Positions 1 to 6,732 of a stretch of DNA of 8,272 bases are shown here, piece after piece. Position 1 is the stretch's first letter; the number at the start of each line of letters is the position of its first letter. A program made the position numbers and the translations under genes. A model generated the notes under the pieces. That model saw nothing but the letters and a program-made list of their open reading frames with translations, made no database searches and had not been told where the DNA came from. Source of the DNA: Bacteroidota bacterium (GTDB lineage Bacteria > Bacteroidota > Ignavibacteria > Ignavibacteriales > Melioribacteraceae); the NCBI GenBank assembly GCA_021812745.1, contig JAKAMS010000101.1:1-8272 (forward strand). Reading direction: 5' to 3'.

Positions 1-796
1 TAACGGGAAGTTCTATGTCGGCTAACTCAACCGGATATTTATTCAGAACTTTATTGATGACGAATTCATTTTCTTCGAGCGTTAATGTGCAAGTTGAGTA
101 AATAATTTCTCCGCCCACTTTGCACATTTTTATAGCAGAAATAAGCAGACGTAATTGTTGATCTGACATAGCTTCAGCTTTGCGAACATCCCACCAATTG
201 CTTACTTCACCCTTCTTTTGAGTAATGCCCAACGCACTGCAAGGCGCGTCAACCAATATTTTATCGAAACGGTTTTCAAACTGCCGGCTTAAAAGTTCCC
301 CTTTTCCATGAAGAATTCCAACATTGACTAGGCTCATTTTATCAACATTGAAGACTAAACTCTTTAAACGTTCCGTAGAAATTTCATTTGCAATAAGAGT
401 TCCTTTGTTATTCATAAGCTCTGCAAGCTGAGTTGTTTTTGAACCGGGAGCTGCGCACAAATCTAAAACGGCTTCGTTCTCTTTCGGATTCAACACCTGC
501 GCGGGTATCATTGATGATAAACTCTGTATATAATACTTGCCAAGAATAAACTCGAGTGTCTTGCCGACAACATCACTGCCGGAAATAATACGGTAAGCAC
601 TTGGAAGATTTACTATCGGTTCTAGAATAATGCCATATCTTTTCAATTGTACGATCAATTTCTCTTTATCGGCGAAAGGAGAAATTCTTAGATATGGTTT
701 GTAGTCACTGCCGTGATATTCGATGTAGCGGTCAAGGTAGCTCTTGCCAAAATGCTCTAGGATGTAATTACTAATGTTACTGCTGAGTTCAATCAA
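1..796 (-). CDS. RsmF/RsmB-like 16S rRNA cytosine-C5 methyltransferase (NOL1/NOP2/Sun family), 3' end outside window
   Basis: This is a SAM-dependent RNA m5C methyltransferase, probably acting on 16S rRNA in the cytoplasm. About 265 residues are visible. The N-terminal region reaches a YLRIS segment (about 35-39) that matches the substrate-binding lead-in of the family. Then come YIQSLSSM (89-96), SAM motif I DLCAAPGSKTTQLA (112-125), motif IV DAPCSALG (183-190, Cys186) and motif VI YSTCTLTLEENE (233-244, catalytic Cys236). Both family cysteines are therefore present; the usual Gly after DAPCS is Ala. No ATG exists upstream of motif I, and an in-frame stop lies just before the proposed TTG at 796-794, so TTG is the best start. 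It lies one base after the stop of the upstream gene, which suggests translational coupling. The C-terminus is cut by the window edge. RsmF versus RsmB target specificity cannot be decided here. Confidence 0.92.
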   Translation of the reverse strand, partial: MIELSSNISNYILEHFGKSYLDRYIEYHGSDYKPYLRISPFADKEKLIVQLKRYGIILEPIVNLPSAYRIISGSDVVGKTLEFILGKYYIQSLSSMIPAQVLNPKENEAVLDLCAAPGSKTTQLAELMNNKGTLIANEISTERLKSLVFNVDKMSLVNVGILHGKGELLSRQFENRFDKILVDAPCSALGITQKKGEVSNWWDVRKAEAMSDQQLRLLISAIKMCKVGGEIIYSTCTLTLEENEFVINKVLNKYPVELADIELPV

Positions 797-797
797 A

Positions 798-1223
798 TTA
801 TAAACGCGTAAGATTTAGTGAATTGAAAACTTGAAGCGAAATACGCTTGAATCCTTTTGAATTGGGAAATGTTTGTTTGAAATCTTTTTCCATATCCTTC
901 AAAAAAGCATCTAGATGTTTTTCGTAGTCACGGACAGTCTCATAAATATGCAGATCTCTTAGCGGTAATTTTAAGCTAGCTGGTTTTGTTCTGTTTCCAT
1001 AAAGAATATATTTCGCTTTGAAATGATCGTCGGTTGAGATATAGGTTTCACCAGTTTCATCTGTAATTTGATAATTGTTGAAAAATGGAGGAGGAAGAAA
1101 TAAAAGTTTTCCGGGTAGAGGGATAATTTCACATTCAGTTTCTTTAAGAAAATCATCCGGAAATGATTTCAATTCCTTTCTGATAATGTCAACCCAGCTT
1201 TGAGCAAACTCTTTTTCGGTCAT
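798..1223 (-). CDS. Conserved-looking hypothetical protein, 141 aa
   Basis: I do not recognise this family. The protein is soluble and cytoplasmic by appearance: no signal peptide and no membrane span. An amphipathic helix (about 3-20) is followed by a Pro-rich, probably beta-strand segment (34-53, with PLPGK and LPPPFFNN). A charged stretch (55-80) follows, and then a long charged helix (about 92-117) rich in Asp, Glu and Lys. It lies in the same-strand run lgt, PD40 protein, this gene, methyltransferase: 29 nt after the propeller gene, with its stop one base before the methyltransferase start. Coupling of the methyltransferase to it supports real translation. The ATG has only a weak upstream GG-containing sequence as a ribosome binding site. 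No function is proposed. Confidence 0.75.
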   Translation of the reverse strand: MTEKEFAQSWVDIIRKELKSFPDDFLKETECEIIPLPGKLLFLPPPFFNNYQITDETGETYISTDDHFKAKYILYGNRTKPASLKLPLRDLHIYETVRDYEKHLDAFLKDMEKDFKQTFPNSKGFKRISLQVFNSLNLTRL

Positions 1224-1252
1224 AGTTGTATTACCACTAATGTCCAGATAAT

Positions 1253-2407
1253 TTACTTGAGTGATTTAAAATTCAGATCTACTTCTTCAGGCTTTTCAAT
1301 CCAATCAGCAATAAATATGTTTGTATCGTGTGTCGGTTTTCTATCAGATTGTCTATTCGAACAAAACACTAACTTTTTACCATCGTATGAAAACATTGGG
1401 AATGCATCAAATGTTTCCGAGTTTGTAATTTTCTCTAGTCCAGTTCCATCAATATTAATCATAAACAGATCAAAAATTCTTCCGCCTTGATCAAGCGAAT
1501 GGTGATTTGAACAGAACAATATTCTTTTGCCGTCAGGATGAAAGAACGGAGCCCAATTAGCTCCCGGAAGTTTTGTTACTTGCTTAACATTTTTCCCATC
1601 TATATCTGCCATAAAAATATTTAATTCTTTCGGCTCAACGTAACCGTCAGCAAGAAGCTTTTTGTAAATTTCTGCCTCATTGCCTTGAGGACGACTTGCT
1701 CGCCAAACGATATGTTTCGAATCTCTCGAAAAGAAAGCTCCGCCATCGTAACCAAGTGTATTTGTAAGCTGTAAAAGTTTTTTAGTCTCAATTTCATAAC
1801 GCCATAATTCTAAATCACCAGACCTTGTTGAGGTAAAAACAATATATTTTCCATCTGGGGATACAGTTGCTTCAGCATCATAACCCTCACCGCCAATTAA
1901 AACTTTTGGATTAGAGCCGTCCTTGTTAGCGATGAAAATATCATAAGTTTTATAAATTGGCCAAACGTATCTTCCGACAGAAAACATTTTTGATTCAGGA
2001 CACTTATCATCGGCAGCATGAGTGGACGCATAAATAATTCTACCATCTTTTAGAAAGTAGCTACAAGTGGTTCTTCCTTTACCAGTTGAAAGGAGCATAT
2101 AACGTTTTCCATTTTCCAGCGGTGAGCCGTCAATATTCAATTTGAAAATTTGATCGCATGGCTGACTATTTATTTCTTTCCAATCGCTTTGAAACGATAA
2201 TTGTTTGTCGTCGAAACTCCAGTATGCTTCTGCATTATTACCGCCGAAAGTTAATTGACGGATATTGCGGAGATGACTTTCACCTGAAAAGCGGAGTGTA
2301 TCTGCTGATGTATCATAGTTATTTTTCTGTGTTGATGCTGTAAATAAAATAAAGATAGGAAGCGTAAAAAAAAGAGCGATCCGTGTGAGGGATGATTTAT
2401 AGTTCAT
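1253..2407 (-). CDS. Secreted PD40/WD40-like six-bladed beta-propeller protein (TolB-like)
   Basis: This is an exported 384-residue propeller protein. Residues 1-25 form a signal peptide (Lys/Arg-containing start, hydrophobic run 10-22, possible cleavage after TAS). There is no lipobox Cys, so it is probably soluble in the periplasm or exported. Six PD40-type strand motifs are visible at about 62-74, 118-130, 180-202, 224-238, 285-303 and 336-353. The clearest are SPDGKYIVFTSTRSGDLELW, HPDGKRILFCSNHH and YDGKKLVFCSNRQ, enough for a full six-bladed ring. The N-terminal TolB domain that precedes the propeller in true TolB is not evident, and no tolA/Q/R or pal gene is nearby, so the name tolB is not justified. 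Five cysteines (84, 115, 136, 299, 349) are unusual for an exported propeller. It begins 17 nt after lgt. The role is unknown; binding of protein or glycan partners is typical of such folds. Confidence 0.9.
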   Translation of the reverse strand: MNYKSSLTRIALFFTLPIFILFTASTQKNNYDTSADTLRFSGESHLRNIRQLTFGGNNAEAYWSFDDKQLSFQSDWKEINSQPCDQIFKLNIDGSPLENGKRYMLLSTGKGRTTCSYFLKDGRIIYASTHAADDKCPESKMFSVGRYVWPIYKTYDIFIANKDGSNPKVLIGGEGYDAEATVSPDGKYIVFTSTRSGDLELWRYEIETKKLLQLTNTLGYDGGAFFSRDSKHIVWRASRPQGNEAEIYKKLLADGYVEPKELNIFMADIDGKNVKQVTKLPGANWAPFFHPDGKRILFCSNHHSLDQGGRIFDLFMINIDGTGLEKITNSETFDAFPMFSYDGKKLVFCSNRQSDRKPTHDTNIFIADWIEKPEEVDLNFKSLK

Positions 2408-2424
2408 ATCAATCTTTCAACGAG

Positions 2425-3210
2425 TTATTGAATTCTAATTACTTTTTTTTCTTTTCGGAAGAGAAGGTAAATTCCTAAAAGAACTAGAGGAATACTAAGC
2501 AGTTGACCCATGTTAAGAAACATTCCGGCTTCGAATGACGATTGATTCTCTTTAAAAAACTCCACAAAAAATCTAAATGAGAAAACCAGAACAAGAAATA
2601 ATCCGAAGATTAATCCCTGCTTAAATTTTCCCTCTTTCTTAAAATAAAACCAAAACAAAAAGAAAAAAATGAAAAGATATGCAATTGATTCATAAAGTTG
2701 AGCCGGATGACGAGGTATCATGTCTACAGACGTAAATACAAAACCCCACGAAGAATTGGTTGGTTTACCAATAATTTCTGAATTAAAAAGATTCCCCATA
2801 CGGATAAAAAATCCCGCGAGCGCAACTGTAATAACAATGCGGTCAAAAATCCAAAGGTAAGTCATATCTTTTCTTTTTCTAACATAAAAGTATATTGCAA
2901 TCATAATTCCAATAGCAGCGCCATGACTTGCTAATCCGCCTTTCCAAATTTGAAGAATTTCTTCCGGGTGCCTAAGATAATATGAAGGATTGTAAAAGAG
3001 ACAATGACCAATACGTGCGCCAAGAACAGTCCCAAGAATCATTACCCAGACCAAATCATTTAAATCCTGCTCGCTTTTCTTTTCTTTATTGAAAATGACA
3101 AGCATTATTTGGTAACCGACTAAGAAAGACATGGCAAAAAATAGACCGTACCACCTTATTGTAATGGGGCCAATTGAAAAAATGTCTGGGTTAACATTCC
3201 AATAGATCAC
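2425..3210 (-). CDS. lgt: Prolipoprotein diacylglyceryl transferase (Lgt)
   Basis: Lgt transfers a diacylglyceryl group from phosphatidylglycerol to the lipobox cysteine of prolipoproteins in the inner membrane, the first step of lipoprotein maturation. With the GTG start chosen here the protein is 261 residues and polytopic (about seven spans). Family marks are all visible: IRWYG near residue 20; GARIGHCLFYNPSYY (64-78); GGLASHG with the essential-type His at 96; IRMGNLFNSEIIG (136-148, the Lgt signature with Arg137); RHPAQLYE (167-174); RFFVEFFKE (213-221); and GQLLSIP (235-241). The frame is open further up to a TTG at 3243, but that would add eleven residues not typical of Lgt. The GTG has an AAGG six bases upstream, and MIYWNVNP is a normal Lgt start. 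It is the first gene of the leftward block. Confidence 0.97.
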   Translation of the reverse strand: MIYWNVNPDIFSIGPITIRWYGLFFAMSFLVGYQIMLVIFNKEKKSEQDLNDLVWVMILGTVLGARIGHCLFYNPSYYLRHPEEILQIWKGGLASHGAAIGIMIAIYFYVRKRKDMTYLWIFDRIVITVALAGFFIRMGNLFNSEIIGKPTNSSWGFVFTSVDMIPRHPAQLYESIAYLFIFFFLFWFYFKKEGKFKQGLIFGLFLVLVFSFRFFVEFFKENQSSFEAGMFLNMGQLLSIPLVLLGIYLLFRKEKKVIRIQ

Positions 3211-3216
3211 TAAAAA

Positions 3217-3220
3217 CCTT
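3217..3220 (-). promoter_or_regulatory. Ribosome binding site that fixes the lgt start
   Basis: On the minus strand AAGG lies six bases upstream of the GTG at 3210-3208. The more upstream in-frame TTG (3243) has no such element at proper spacing, so this site supports the GTG start for lgt. Confidence 0.5.
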
Positions 3221-3310
3221 AAAATGATTTTTCGACAAAGCAACTTAACTTGGAGTGCAAATAAACATTATGAAACTTAATTGGTCTATCCTGCTATCTG
3301 CTCTCGAAAG

Positions 3311-3342
3311 CAAATTTACATAATAGGAAACTAAGAAACCAA
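3311..3342 (-). promoter_or_regulatory. Candidate promoter for the lgt operon (Bacteroidota type)
   Basis: Read on the minus strand, 3318-3311 gives TAAATTTG, which fits the Bacteroidota -7 consensus TAnnTTTG. A weak TTG (3342-3340) lies about 21 bases upstream as a -33 element. Transcription would begin near 3304, giving a leader of about 95 bases before the GTG of lgt. The -33 match is partial and such octamers occur by chance in AT-rich DNA. Confidence 0.3.
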
Positions 3343-3400
3343 CTAAACTATCGTTGAAATCTATTAGTTAGAGAATTTTTTTTAATTACAAGAATTACCG

Positions 3401-3430
3401 TTTAATTTTAGTAAGAATAATTTATATTTG
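3401..3430 (+). promoter_or_regulatory. Candidate promoter for the histidine kinase operon (Bacteroidota type)
   Basis: TATATTTG at 3423-3430 matches the Bacteroidota primary-sigma -7 consensus TAnnTTTG. TTTA at 3401-3404, 18 bases before it, resembles the -33 TTTG element. Initiation near 3437 would leave a leader of about 105 bases before the kinase ATG. It is the only clean -7 match I found on this strand in the intergenic region. Confidence 0.4.
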
Positions 3431-3480
3431 ACGAGAAATTATTCGGTTAAAGAAACATAGTTCGATTAATCATTTTTTGT

Positions 3481-3504
3481 AGAGGAATCTTCAACATTTC
3501 CTTT
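3481..3504 (+). other. Small hairpin in the leader of the kinase operon
   Basis: AGAGGAA (3481-3487) can pair with TTCCTTT (3498-3504) to give seven pairs including one G-U, around a ten-base loop. It lies about 40 bases before the kinase start and is not followed by a U-run typical of a terminator. The stem is short and could be chance. Confidence 0.25.
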
Positions 3505-3542
3505 CTAGGCGGAATTTCTCTCAAATATTATTATAGTTTTAT

Positions 3543-4739
3543 ATGAGTCTTGACGATCTAATCAAATCTTTATTTGACCCTGCGAACCCGATTTACCTTT
3601 CTATTTTCATTGTAGTGGGGTTATTCAGTTTGATATATTTTATAAATAAAAATTTAATTAACCCGTCTATTGCTAAATACAAAAAAGAAAAAGAGAATAT
3701 TGAACTCAAGTCGTCAAAAGTAATGGCATTATTTGCGCAATTGGATCCTGATCCATTAATTAGAATTGATTCTACAGGGACAATTATCGAGAACAATAAA
3801 GCGGCTCAACAAATTTTATCAACTCCTAATCTGAAGGGGAAAAAAATTAATGACGTTCTCCCGTTTATTAATTTCTCCCCCGTCAATGATTTAAAAGAAA
3901 ATTATAGCAAACTTTTAACCCATAAAATTGATAATAGATTTTTCTCTGTCCTTTATAGAAGCGAACCAAGTTTAGATATTGCACATATCTATTTTCACGA
4001 TATCACAGAGATTAAAACATTCCAAGAAAAATTAGTTGAGTCGCAAAACAAATTGCGTGATTTATCAGACCATCTTCAAGATTTAATTGAGCAAGAGAGA
4101 CAAAGAGTTGCAAGAGGTTTACATGATGGGATTGGGCAGAGTTTATCCATGCTAAGAATCAAATTACTTAGACTGAGCGAAACTGAAACGAACCCCGCAC
4201 AAAGAAATAACTATCAAAGCCTTATAGATACATTAGAAGACACTATTCATGAGTTGAAAAACATCTCTTATGATTTAAAACCAAAAATGCTGGAAGAAAT
4301 GGGACTTGGTTTTGCATTGAAATACTTAGTAGATAAAGTTGCTACTGAAACTGGCTTAACAGCAGAAGTGAATGTAATCGGTGGAGAAAATCGTTTAGAA
4401 AGTAAATTAGAGATTTACATATACAGGATTGTCCAAGAAGCTATTTCAAATATTTTAAAATACTCGGAAGCAGCATATTTTAGCATACAATTAGTTATCT
4501 CAATGCAATTTTTAAGATTGATTATATCCGACAACGGCAAAGGATTTGATGTTCTAAAAGTTAGCTCAAGAAATAAGCCTACTTTAAATGGTCTGGGTCT
4601 AATTAACATGAGAGAACGGGTTGAATCTTATAAGGGACAACTAAAAATAGATTCTTCCGCAGAAACCGGAACAATGATTGTAGTAGAAATCCCTCTAGGA
4701 AAAAATTTAGTATGGCAGAATCAAAACCAATCCGCATAA
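3543..4739 (+). CDS. Membrane-anchored PAS sensor histidine kinase, NarL/HisKA_3 family
   Basis: This is the sensor kinase of a NarL-type two-component system, 398 residues. One hydrophobic span (about 17-35) anchors it, with almost no extracytoplasmic part. A short charged linker (about 44-60) leads to a PAS-like domain (about 62-156, with PDPLIRIDSTGTI and a closing FHDITEIKTFQ). A coiled-coil helix (157-183) follows. The HisKA_3 box EQERQRVARGLHDGIGQ (183-199) places the phospho-acceptor at His194. The ATPase domain has an N-box QEAISNILKYS (Asn303), G1 motif DNGKGF (330-335) and G2 motif NGLGLINMRERVE (349-361). All catalytic motifs look intact. The ATG lacks a clear Shine-Dalgarno, which is usual for this group. 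The gene end overlaps the response regulator start by 28 nt in another frame. The input signal is unknown and must reach the cytoplasmic PAS domain or the membrane anchor. Confidence 0.96.
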   Translation: MSLDDLIKSLFDPANPIYLSIFIVVGLFSLIYFINKNLINPSIAKYKKEKENIELKSSKVMALFAQLDPDPLIRIDSTGTIIENNKAAQQILSTPNLKGKKINDVLPFINFSPVNDLKENYSKLLTHKIDNRFFSVLYRSEPSLDIAHIYFHDITEIKTFQEKLVESQNKLRDLSDHLQDLIEQERQRVARGLHDGIGQSLSMLRIKLLRLSETETNPAQRNNYQSLIDTLEDTIHELKNISYDLKPKMLEEMGLGFALKYLVDKVATETGLTAEVNVIGGENRLESKLEIYIYRIVQEAISNILKYSEAAYFSIQLVISMQFLRLIISDNGKGFDVLKVSSRNKPTLNGLGLINMRERVESYKGQLKIDSSAETGTMIVVEIPLGKNLVWQNQNQSA

Positions 4740-5392
4740 TAATTGCCGATGATCATAAACTCTTCCGCAGCGGAATTATTTCTCTTCTGGAAGATGTTGA
4801 AGAAATTCTTATAGTCTCTGAAGTTGAGAGCGGCGAAAACTTGATTGAAAAATATTCAGAGATCAATCCAGATTTGATTCTAGTTGATATTTCTATGCCC
4901 GGAATCAATGGAATTGAAGCTGTTAAGACAATTAAGAAAGAACATGAGGATGTTAAAGCACTCATGCTTTCAATGTATGATAGCGATGAATATGTTTTTT
5001 ACGCATTAAAAAGCGGTGCAAAGGGATTGCTGAGCAAAAACACAATGAAGGGAGAATTAATTCACGCCATCAAGAACGTTTACTCCGGTAAACGTTATTT
5101 TGGCAAGACTCTAAACGAAGAGAAATTAATTGAATTAGAAAAAAAATACCGCATGCTTGTCTCTACCGATCTGGAAAGTTTTAACCGCCTCAACATGAAA
5201 GACAAAAATATTTTAGAGTATATAAGCAAAGGAATGACAAGCCAGGAAATTGCGGATCAATATAAAGTCAGCAAAAAAGCAATTGATTACTACCGCTCAC
5301 GTATTATGCAGCGGTTGGGGATTAAATCTCTGCCAGAATTGATCTCGTATGCTGTTCGTTATTCCATGATTAACAAATTATTTGAAGAATAA
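4712..5392 (+). CDS. NarL/LuxR-type DNA-binding response regulator
   Basis: This is the cognate transcriptional regulator of the preceding kinase, 226 residues. The receiver domain (about 7-125) has the acidic pair Asp13/Asp14, phospho-acceptor Asp59 in LVDISMPGINGIE, Ser87 at the switch position and Lys109 in GLLSKN, so phosphorylation should work. A linker (about 126-157) leads to a LuxR/GerE helix-turn-helix (about 158-215) with SKGMTSQEIADQYKVSKKAI and RSRIMQRLGIKS. The recognition-helix area reads KKAIDYYRSRI where most family members have a TVKxHxxxI-like run, a mild divergence. The ATG lies inside the end of the kinase gene (28-nt overlap), which suggests coupled translation and fixed stoichiometry. 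Target genes cannot be read from the sequence; its own operon and the divergent lgt promoter are possible. Confidence 0.96.
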   Translation: MAESKPIRIIIADDHKLFRSGIISLLEDVEEILIVSEVESGENLIEKYSEINPDLILVDISMPGINGIEAVKTIKKEHEDVKALMLSMYDSDEYVFYALKSGAKGLLSKNTMKGELIHAIKNVYSGKRYFGKTLNEEKLIELEKKYRMLVSTDLESFNRLNMKDKNILEYISKGMTSQEIADQYKVSKKAIDYYRSRIMQRLGIKSLPELISYAVRYSMINKLFEE

Positions 5393-5403
5393 GAAATTTA
5401 TTT

Positions 5404-5985
5404 ATGAAAACTTTTTTTGTGATTTCAAGTTTATCAATGTTTTTCTGGATTTTTCCGGCAGTAAGACAATATAAAACAGAATTGTTTTGGTATTTCCTTG
5501 TTTTTGCTTTTTCAGATCCTTTGGCAGTAATAATTTCTACCCAAATTCATTATGTCTCTAACATTCCTAGATTTCAAATCTTATCTAGTTTTTTACTAAT
5601 GCTTTCTGTTTTATGGTCTGTCAAGAATAAAAAACCTATTAAAATTTTGACTGTGCTGGTTTTATCATTAGTACTATTTTCATTTTTTTTAAATAGGACT
5701 TTAGCATATAGCTTAATAGCATTAATCCATGTAATTATAACATACTTTTTTATAATAAGAACTTTGGCCTTTACGGCTAACAGCGGCAAAATGAATATTT
5801 TTCATCTAATTCTATTGTTAGAAGAAATTTCAATTGTTCTAAAAACATCTGCAATTCTAATATCGTTTAATCCCGGTTACAGTTATTATATAGCAACCAA
5901 TGCATTCGAGATTTTGATTGCCATATTCTTTACAATATACAGAGAAGACAATTCAAAACTGTTTATAGATTTACGCGACGCGTGA
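5404..5985 (+). CDS. Unrecognised multi-span membrane protein (about seven segments) linked to the two-component system
   Basis: This 193-residue integral membrane protein belongs to no family I recognise. Hydrophobic segments lie at about 3-20, 28-46, 57-73, 79-96, 101-122, 131-153 and 160-179, with short loops and a charged tail. Polar or charged residues sit in or beside spans: a Ser-Asp pair in the second (SDPLA, 37-41), a Glu-Glu pair in the sixth (LLLEEIS, 137-143) and a Lys in the same span. These are possible ligand or ion positions, or features for interaction with a partner. The gene starts 11 nt after the response regulator on the same strand, so it is almost surely cotranscribed with the sensor genes. 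No strong Shine-Dalgarno is present. A role as sensory partner of the single-span kinase is inferred only from position. Confidence 0.8.
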   Translation: MKTFFVISSLSMFFWIFPAVRQYKTELFWYFLVFAFSDPLAVIISTQIHYVSNIPRFQILSSFLLMLSVLWSVKNKKPIKILTVLVLSLVLFSFFLNRTLAYSLIALIHVIITYFFIIRTLAFTANSGKMNIFHLILLLEEISIVLKTSAILISFNPGYSYYIATNAFEILIAIFFTIYREDNSKLFIDLRDA

Positions 5986-6031
5986 GAATACCAATGACAA
6001 TTCCAGATACAATAGATTACTAATTGATTGG

Positions 6032-6064
6032 AGAAAAGCATCTAGACCAGCCATTGCTTTTTCT
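6032..6064. terminator. Weak bidirectional terminator-like hairpin between converging operons
   Basis: AGAAAAGCA (6032-6040) pairs with TGCTTTTTCT (6055-6064) with one bulged base, around a 14-base loop. The right arm is T-rich when read on either strand, so it could end both the plus-strand kinase operon (last stop at 5985) and the minus-strand ccm operon (last stop at 6073). The stem is mostly A-T and the loop is long, so stability is modest. Confidence 0.35.
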
Positions 6065-6072
6065 TAAAGGAA

Positions 6073-6732
6073 TTATTCTTTCCAGATGAAATCGAATAAA
6101 AGATAAGAAGCCGTTCCCATTATTACATCGTAACAAATCAGTACAAGGATTTCCACCAACGAGCCGGAGATTGTATTTCCATCCATTGAGAATTTTGTCA
6201 ATTCAAGCAGCGTTAAAATGAGAGGTAATAGAATTGGAAATGAAAGAACCGGGTAAAGCGTTCCTTTGGAACTTGCTTTGGAAATTATTGCAGCAATAAT
6301 GGTTGATGAAATTGCAATGCCTATATTCCCGAATAAAAAAGCAATTGCAAAGAGAGCTACATTTTTTACAATGAATGATGTGAAAAGAATTGAGAAAAGA
6401 AATGTGATGACAAAATTCATCAGAAAAACTAACAATAAATTAAATATAAGTTTGCCGGAAAATATTGTAGACGGAGAGGCGAGCAAATGAAGAGTCATTG
6501 TTGTTCCGCGTTCTTCTTCGGAAACGAACGCGCGGGAAAGACCCGACATTGCCGAAAAAAATATTACCACCCACAACAAACCACCCGTTAAATATTCGGT
6601 GATTTTTTCATTGCCGATTGAAAACATAATGACACTGATGGTAACAAGAATAAACATAGCAAGCGCATTAATTGCATAACGAGTACGCAGTTCCGACTGC
6701 CAATCTTTTTTGTATAGCGCAAATGCTTTCAT
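6073..6732 (-). CDS. ccmB: Heme exporter membrane protein CcmB (cytochrome c maturation ABC transporter)
   Basis: This is the membrane subunit of the CcmAB ABC complex, which acts with CcmC/D/E to release heme-loaded CcmE in system I cytochrome c biogenesis. The protein has 219 residues, the normal family length, and about six spans (21-39, 50-69, 95-120, 124-150, 157-178, 192-214). A CcmB-like core is visible: GGLLWVVIFFSAMSGLSR (50-67), the cytoplasmic EEERGT segment (72-77) with LLASP and GKLIFN after it, and PVLSFPILLPLILTLLEL (161-178). The start overlaps the ccmA stop by four bases (ATGA), the classic arrangement for coupled subunits. No ccmC follows; this is the last gene of its strand block, so the other ccm genes must lie elsewhere. 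A generic ABC-2 type permease is the alternative reading. Confidence 0.86.
   Translation of the reverse strand: MKAFALYKKDWQSELRTRYAINALAMFILVTISVIMFSIGNEKITEYLTGGLLWVVIFFSAMSGLSRAFVSEEERGTTMTLHLLASPSTIFSGKLIFNLLLVFLMNFVITFLFSILFTSFIVKNVALFAIAFLFGNIGIAISSTIIAAIISKASSKGTLYPVLSFPILLPLILTLLELTKFSMDGNTISGSLVEILVLICYDVIMGTASYLLFDFIWKE

Larger units (their letters stand above)
3211..3542. other. Divergent intergenic region between lgt and the histidine kinase
   Basis: This 332-base AT-rich stretch separates two divergently transcribed operons. It contains the lgt ribosome binding site, a candidate promoter on each strand, a small hairpin (3481-3504) in the presumed leader of the kinase operon, and runs of T. 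I find no tRNA-like fold, no convincing riboswitch and no open frame longer than 17 codons with supporting signals. A shared regulatory region is the natural reading. Confidence 0.6.

Noticed and set aside
1200..1490. 96-codon open frame on the plus strand
   Set aside because: It lies antisense to the end of the PD40 gene and the start of the 141-aa gene, both with clear protein features, and shows no recognisable domain itself.
1253..2407. Naming the propeller protein TolB
   Set aside because: No TolB N-terminal domain is evident and no Tol-Pal genes are nearby; PD40 repeats occur in many unrelated exported proteins.
3211..3243. Extension of lgt to a TTG at 3243, adding eleven residues
   Set aside because: The added residues are not Lgt-like, the TTG lacks a properly placed ribosome binding site, and the GTG at 3210 has AAGG six bases upstream and a normal Lgt beginning.
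3270..3323. Possible 17-codon peptide (ATG to TAA) on the plus strand in the divergent intergenic region
   Set aside because: It is too short to judge, has no good ribosome binding site at proper spacing, and lies upstream of the likely plus-strand promoter.
3341..3369. Inverted repeat AACTAA ... TTAGTT with a 17-base spacer, as a possible operator
   Set aside because: It is only six A-T-rich bases per arm with no extension on either side; expected by chance in this composition.
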